A DNA stretch of 64,000 nucleotides, from assembly GCA_965198095.1 (NCBI GenBank), contig OZ240239.1:806001-870000 (forward strand), given 5' to 3'. Shown here one piece after another: positions 59,837 through 64,000 of this stretch (positions are counted from its first letter, which is position 1; every line of letters starts with the position of its first letter). Source of the DNA: CBDFJH01 sp965198095. Its GTDB lineage: Bacteria; Latescibacterota; UBA2968; GCA-2709665. The notes beneath the pieces are model-generated. The model saw nothing but the letters and a program-made list of their open reading frames with translations. It searched no databases and was not told the origin of the DNA. The position numbers and the translations under genes are program-made.

Positions 59837-60721
59837 TCACTCGCCTTGCGAATCAGCAGGCGCCTCTCCGATTTGCGCCAGGCGCTCCTTGGCCTCTTCA
59901 TAGACCGCTTGGGGAAGCGGTCCGGCCTTGGCCGCGGCAACGTTGGCTTTGAAATGGTTCAGATCGGCCGTGCCGACGATATTCGTCTGGCAGGCCGAGT
60001 GCGTGAGGGTGAACCGCAGCACGAACGCGTAACGATCCATCCCGTCGAGCAGGTCGTCGAGTCCGGCCCGCTCCCACTTGGGCCACCCCTCTCCGCGATG
60101 GCCCTTGGCGATTCCTCCGCGAATGATGACACCGGCGCCCGCGTCGGCCACGTCCTGGATCAGGCGTTCGTGCCGGCGTCCGAGCGCCGAGTAGGAGATC
60201 TGAAAGACGTCGAAGTCGGGAATCTTCATGTAGGCCGGAAGATCGGGAAGATTCGTGGAGACGCCGATGAATCGTGCCTTTCCGGAATCCCGGATCTGGT
60301 TCAGGGCATCCAGGAGCCCGCCCTGCTCGAACTGTTTGAACGAAGGGCTGTGCATCTGCAGCAGGTCGACGTAGTCGACGTTCATTCGCCTCAGGCTTTC
60401 GTCGATATTCCCGTGGAAGTTTTCCGCCGTCCAGATATGATGCGGGTCACGCGGTTTTCCGCCCGGACCGACGTTGCAGCCGCACTTCGTGGCCAGGTAG
60501 AATTCATCCCTGCGGCGGCTGATGCCGGCGCCGATGCGGTCCTCGCTGAAGTCGTAACAAGGGGCGGTGTCGATGAAGTTGATGCCGGCGTCCAGCACGG
60601 CGTTGAACAGGCCGTCGGCTTGCGCCTCCGTGACTTCACCCCTGAAGCCGGCCCCATAGCCGAGCTGTGTGACCACGAGTCCCGTGTTTCCAAGCTGTCG
60701 GGTCGCGAGATCGGTCTGCAT
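59837..60721 (-). CDS. aldo/keto reductase
   Basis: A 294-aa AKR with an intact catalytic set: Asp and Tyr in NFIDTAPCYDFSEDRIG (about 49-59), Lys in FYLATKCG and His in DLLQMHSPS. The N-terminal RQLGNTGLVVTQLGYGAG is typical. It belongs to the galactose-dehydrogenase-like group of AKRs by general appearance, which would yield a lactone for the nearby lactonase; this link is inference. Confidence 0.87.
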   Translation of the reverse strand: MQTDLATRQLGNTGLVVTQLGYGAGFRGEVTEAQADGLFNAVLDAGINFIDTAPCYDFSEDRIGAGISRRRDEFYLATKCGCNVGPGGKPRDPHHIWTAENFHGNIDESLRRMNVDYVDLLQMHSPSFKQFEQGGLLDALNQIRDSGKARFIGVSTNLPDLPAYMKIPDFDVFQISYSALGRRHERLIQDVADAGAGVIIRGGIAKGHRGEGWPKWERAGLDDLLDGMDRYAFVLRFTLTHSACQTNIVGTADLNHFKANVAAAKAGPLPQAVYEEAKERLAQIGEAPADSQGE

Positions 60722-60760
60722 GTCTCCTCCTTCGTGGATGTGCGACTGCCGCCCGTTCCC

Positions 60761-61852
60761 TCAAACTTTCAGCAGTCCGTAGATGAAGTTTGCGGCTTGC
60801 GCTGCGCCATTGCGCGCCGTTCGACGCCGTCGTCGAACGGAAAGGAGATCCGGAAGGCGCGTGATCCATCCGCCGTTCCGTAACTGCGTCTCGGTGATCG
60901 CGTGTCCGTGCATATGACGTTCGACGTAGGCGGCGAGGACCTTGGATTCACGAAAGCGGGGTCGTTTCACGAATCCGAAGGGCGTTCCCGCGTGATAGAC
61001 CTCGGCGATCGTGCTCACGCCGAGCTTTCCGACGACCGCATCTGCGGCGTTGATCAGATCGGGATGAAAGAAATCGGAATGACATGGGAGGTGCAAGACG
61101 TTATCGCGCAGCCGCGGGGACCGGCTGCTGCCCGGGATGACGAAGGTGACCTGTTGATGGTTCAACGGGAGCGTCGGGAACTGGAGCGGCTGCTGCGAGC
61201 CCCCCATCGTGAGCACGACCATGCGGTTCTGGTCGGGGACCCCCAATCGTCGTCTGAGACGCTTCCTGGACGTCCTGACCTTGCGACTTACGGGTGGCGT
61301 CATAAGGTCGGCGTCGAGAGGTTGGCAGACCGGCTCGGTCTGAATGCGATAGTCGCAGTTGCCGAACAGCTTCTGCAGATAATCGGCGTGGTGCCTTATC
61401 CGAGCATCGTAGCGCGTGTATCCTCGATAGATCCAATCCCAGGTGAAGTTCTCCACCAGCACGGAAGGGATTCCGGCCGCTTTGGCGACCGCAATCCCCA
61501 TCGGAGAGATGTCGCACAGCGTCAGCTCGCATCCCAGCCTCCTGATTTTCCTGGCCAGGCACGCAATCCGAGACGTTTCGAAGGGCAGGAACTCGTTCAG
61601 AAGCTTCATCGTCTTCGGGAGGTCTTCGTGCAGCGGAGATGCCTGAACCATGCCCACATCCGTCGTCAGCGCGTGATACGTGAAGGGTCCGGGAAGGGAC
61701 TGCGCAAAGAACCAGCGGGGGATTTTCGTGAACACGTCGAAGTGGATGGCTGAATCGACGTCGTAGAGGGCCTCCAGAATCGCCGAGGTTCGCGATGCGT
61801 GGCCGAAGCCGTGAGGCGAGACGAAGCAGGCAATTCGTCGGCGGTCAGACAG
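60761..61852 (-). CDS. glycosyltransferase (GT28/UDP-glycosyltransferase-like)
   Basis: A roughly 363-aa GT-B enzyme. The N-terminal region reads RRIACFVSPHGFGHASR, the acceptor-side GxGH motif, and the C-terminal domain has MVVLTMGGSQQP and the sugar-nucleotide region DAVVGKLGVSTIAEVYHAGTP. The N-terminal 39 codons are conserved-looking but no ATG, GTG or TTG precedes them in frame. A CTG at 61852 with GGGGGG upstream could start translation; otherwise the 5' end is damaged and only the GTG at 61735 is usable. Confidence 0.72.
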   Translation of the reverse strand: MSDRRRIACFVSPHGFGHASRTSAILEALYDVDSAIHFDVFTKIPRWFFAQSLPGPFTYHALTTDVGMVQASPLHEDLPKTMKLLNEFLPFETSRIACLARKIRRLGCELTLCDISPMGIAVAKAAGIPSVLVENFTWDWIYRGYTRYDARIRHHADYLQKLFGNCDYRIQTEPVCQPLDADLMTPPVSRKVRTSRKRLRRRLGVPDQNRMVVLTMGGSQQPLQFPTLPLNHQQVTFVIPGSSRSPRLRDNVLHLPCHSDFFHPDLINAADAVVGKLGVSTIAEVYHAGTPFGFVKRPRFRESKVLAAYVERHMHGHAITETQLRNGGWITRLPDLLSVRRRRRTARNGAAQAANFIYGLLKV

Positions 61853-61974
61853 TCGGACACCCCCCGAAGGATCGGGTTAAACGGGATGCAGGCGGAGGCA
61901 TGGCGCCGGCGATGCGCGGCGAGAACCTCGGTCGGGTCGACGAAGGTGCGGTACGGATCGTCCGCCTTGATGCG

Positions 61975-63216
61975 TCAAACGAAGAGCAATTTGAGGTAAA
62001 ACAGGGGATTGGTCAACAGCTTCTTGGGGACTTCGTTCGCGATCATGCCGCAAATCAGGTCCCGGGTTTCCTGGCTCCTTTCTGCTTTGCGAATGACGAA
62101 GTTCAGCAGGAACCGGCTGCGACCGATCTGCTGCATTCGAGAGCTGACTTTCAACGCGTCACCGATTTCACTCCAAAGACGGCGTTCGTATCGTGACATG
62201 GATCGTTCGCTGAAGTCGCGCTCTCGGCACGCATCGTGCGCGCATTCGGCCGCATATCGAGCCGCATACATGGCGTTGCCGATTCCCTCGCCCGTGAACG
62301 GGTCGATGAGTCCGGCCGCGTCGCCGACGAGCATGAACCCGTCTCCATAGGACTTCCGACGTTTGCTGCCCACGGGGAGGTTCCAGCCGACCGGCTGCGT
62401 CAAGAGGGTGGCGTTCGCAAACCGGTCCTTGAAGCGCGGGCTTTTGATGGTATCGCGGAGGACGGACTTCAGGTCGACGTTCTGCCTTTTGATGAATTCG
62501 TGAACCATACCGATCCCGACGTTGGCATAGCCGTTCTCCAACGGAAAGATCCAGAAATATCCGGGAAGCACTTCGTCGACGTAGTGCAATTCGATCTGAT
62601 CGGACAGTCCGCTCACGTTTCGATAGTAGCAACGGAGTGCCACGACCCAGTGGCGGGGCTCGTGTTTATAGAGTCCCGTCTTTCTGGCCACCATGGAGTT
62701 GAAGCCGTCCGCGCCCAGAACCATGTGACTTCTGAGCTCCAAGCTTTTTTTGCTGTCTGACGGCTTGCCCAGAACGCCGCACACCTGCCCGTCTTCGAAC
62801 AACAGATCGCCCACCGTGAATCCTTCGAGACACGCGTCGACGACCTTCCGTGCCTCTTCGAACAGAAAGGTGTCGAAGACTTGGCGTCGGATCACGAATC
62901 CCGTGAGGAACTCCTGGTGCGTGGAACATTCGAAGTCTATGTCGACGTCTACTCCGTCGGGGCTTCCAAAGGTCACCCTTCGGATGAATGCGCCCGGCAG
63001 TTGACGCACCTTTTCCAGGAGGCGCAGTTCTCTGAGTACGGTCACCGCCTTTCCGGAGAGGGCGTCGCCGCAGATCTTGTCGCGAGGAAATGTCGATTTG
63101 TCCAGAAGGAGGGTCTTGAGGCCACGGCGTTTCGCATAGAGGGCCGCAGTGGCGCCGGCCGGGCCCCCGCCTACGATGATCAGGTCGTAGATTTCGCTAT
63201 TTGTCGTCATTCGCAA
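61975..63216 (-). CDS. geranylgeranyl reductase family flavoprotein
   Basis: A 413-aa FAD-dependent oxidoreductase. The FAD dinucleotide motif is DLIIVGGGPAGATAALYAKR, followed by KSTFPRDKICGDALSG, a family hallmark, and the second FAD motif FMLVGDAAGLIDPFTGEGI. Members reduce isoprenoid double bonds or hydroxylate menaquinone-type and lipid substrates. The start ATG may be at 63216 or 63210. It lies 10 bases downstream of the methyltransferase gene. Confidence 0.87.
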   Translation of the reverse strand: MRMTTNSEIYDLIIVGGGPAGATAALYAKRRGLKTLLLDKSTFPRDKICGDALSGKAVTVLRELRLLEKVRQLPGAFIRRVTFGSPDGVDVDIDFECSTHQEFLTGFVIRRQVFDTFLFEEARKVVDACLEGFTVGDLLFEDGQVCGVLGKPSDSKKSLELRSHMVLGADGFNSMVARKTGLYKHEPRHWVVALRCYYRNVSGLSDQIELHYVDEVLPGYFWIFPLENGYANVGIGMVHEFIKRQNVDLKSVLRDTIKSPRFKDRFANATLLTQPVGWNLPVGSKRRKSYGDGFMLVGDAAGLIDPFTGEGIGNAMYAARYAAECAHDACRERDFSERSMSRYERRLWSEIGDALKVSSRMQQIGRSRFLLNFVIRKAERSQETRDLICGMIANEVPKKLLTNPLFYLKLLFV

Positions 63217-63226
63217 CCCCGCGGGC

Positions 63227-64000
63227 TCAAGGCCCGAGACTTGATTCTCTCTGCGTCAGGTGGAACAGAAGGATGCCCGCCGCGACGGCGACGTTCAGGG
63301 AATCGACTTGATCGGAGGTCGGGATCGTTACCGCGACATCCGCGACATCCGCGATCGTCTGCCCTACCCCGGCGGTCTCATTTCCAAGCACGAGCGCGAA
63401 CCGCTTCGTCCCGGATATTTCGAAATAGGGTTTACCGCTTGTCCGGCTACAAAGAACTGCCACGTTTCGGGAACGAAGGTCGTTTATGAGGGAGATCAGA
63501 TCTTCGTCCGTGAAGACGGGCAGACGGAAGATCGATCCCTTGGAGGCACGCACGACCTTGGAATTGAACAGCTCAACGCTTTCCCGAGACAAAAAGAGGG
63601 CCCCGACCCCGGCCGCTTCGGCAGTGCGGAGCATCAGGCCCAGATTCCCCGGATCTCGAATGCGGTCCAGGAGGAGGAAGGGCCGGTTGGACGCCAGCGC
63701 GTGGGCCCGGTCCCAGGAGGGCATCGGCAGCACGCCGAGGACGCCCTCGAGACTCTGGTTCTCGCCCATCCCCCTCATGGCTCGGCGATCCGTCTGCTGA
63801 ACCGGAATCTTTCGCGCCCTCGCCTCGCGAAAGAGATTCGTCAGACGTTCGTCTTCGCCGAGCATCTCCCGGCAAAACAGCATCTGATCCACGCCAGCCC
63901 CCGACCCGAGGGCTTCTTCCGCGAGCCGGATGCCCTCGATCAGGAACCGCCGTTCCTTGTTCCGCGCCTTCCGATGCTTCAGCGCGAGGATCCTTTTGGC
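63227..64000 (-). CDS. TrmH/SpoU family RNA methyltransferase (5' end beyond the window)
   Basis: A SPOUT-class 2'-O-ribose methyltransferase. The open frame continues to the window edge, reading ALKHRKARNKERRFLIEGIR, the usual N-terminal substrate-binding segment, so the true start is outside. Motif 1 is LLLDRIRDPGNLGLMLRTA, motif 2 FALVLGNETAGVG and motif 3 IPTSDQVDSLNVAVAAGILL, the knot region that binds SAM. Target tRNA or rRNA nucleotide is unknown. Confidence 0.88.
   Translation of the reverse strand, partial: AKRILALKHRKARNKERRFLIEGIRLAEEALGSGAGVDQMLFCREMLGEDERLTNLFREARARKIPVQQTDRRAMRGMGENQSLEGVLGVLPMPSWDRAHALASNRPFLLLDRIRDPGNLGLMLRTAEAAGVGALFLSRESVELFNSKVVRASKGSIFRLPVFTDEDLISLINDLRSRNVAVLCSRTSGKPYFEISGTKRFALVLGNETAGVGQTIADVADVAVTIPTSDQVDSLNVAVAAGILLFHLTQRESSLGP

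Overview
This window looks like the replication-origin region of a Gram-negative-type bacterial chromosome of fairly high GC. The classic origin gene order is present. dnaN-recF-dciA(DUF721)-gyrB-gyrA-tlpA and dnaA read leftwards, and rpmH-rnpA-yidD-yidC-mnmE-rsmG read rightwards. The accessory genes (MlrC/M81 protein, several aldo/keto reductases and Gfo/Idh oxidoreductases, two FAH-family proteins, secreted proteins with dockerin-like EF-hand modules and an NPFNP motif) resemble the gene content of uncultivated Latescibacterota or Poribacteria-like lineages. That placement is inference from gene style, not from a marker-gene comparison.

Layout. 0-4.4 kb: malate synthase, an M81 (MlrC) metalloprotein and an unknown gene, all leftward. 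4.5-6.3 kb: an AT-richer patch with a frameshifted unknown gene and a restriction-nuclease-like protein. 6.3-10.5 kb: two secreted proteins with EF-hand modules, one carrying leucine-rich repeats and an M8-like metalloprotease domain, with decayed DNA between them. 10.5-11.86 kb: palindromes, an IS630-type transposase remnant and diverged tandem repeats. 11.86-26.8 kb: origin core, with a candidate oriC between dnaA and dnaN and two parS-like sites flanking rsmG. The parAB genes often found beside rsmG are absent; 26.9-28.75 kb holds broken genes instead (methyltransferase, mandelate-racemase family, group II intron reverse-transcriptase tail). 28.7-49.6 kb: mostly housekeeping and metabolic genes, including icd, a CDP-alcohol phosphatidyltransferase, tmk, a C-terminal processing protease, larE, def, a nicotinate phosphoribosyltransferase, moaD, moaE, an ion channel, gltA and an oxidoreductase. 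49.6-54.2 kb: a 3.5 kb segment (aldo/keto reductase plus the molybdopterin subunit of a xanthine-dehydrogenase-type enzyme) between two inverted copies of a repeat element; the left copy truncates an amino-acid permease gene. 54.3-64 kb: a leftward run of oxidoreductases, a lactonase, epimerase-like proteins, a glycosyltransferase, a geranylgeranyl-reductase-type flavoprotein and a SpoU methyltransferase cut by the window end.

Functionally, the window combines replication initiation and gyrase, the 5' end of the TCA and glyoxylate cycles (gltA, icd, malate synthase), cofactor pathways (molybdopterin, nickel-pincer nucleotide, NAD salvage) and a probable oxidative sugar-derivative pathway at the right end. 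The most interesting unexplained structure is a modular repeat family with CCTGAATAATTCA terminal inverted repeats, found in three copies here. Others are the atypical origin motifs, the isolated parS sites, the gyrase A residues at the quinolone-resistance positions, and the LRR-metalloprotease protein. No tRNA, rRNA or CRISPR array was seen.
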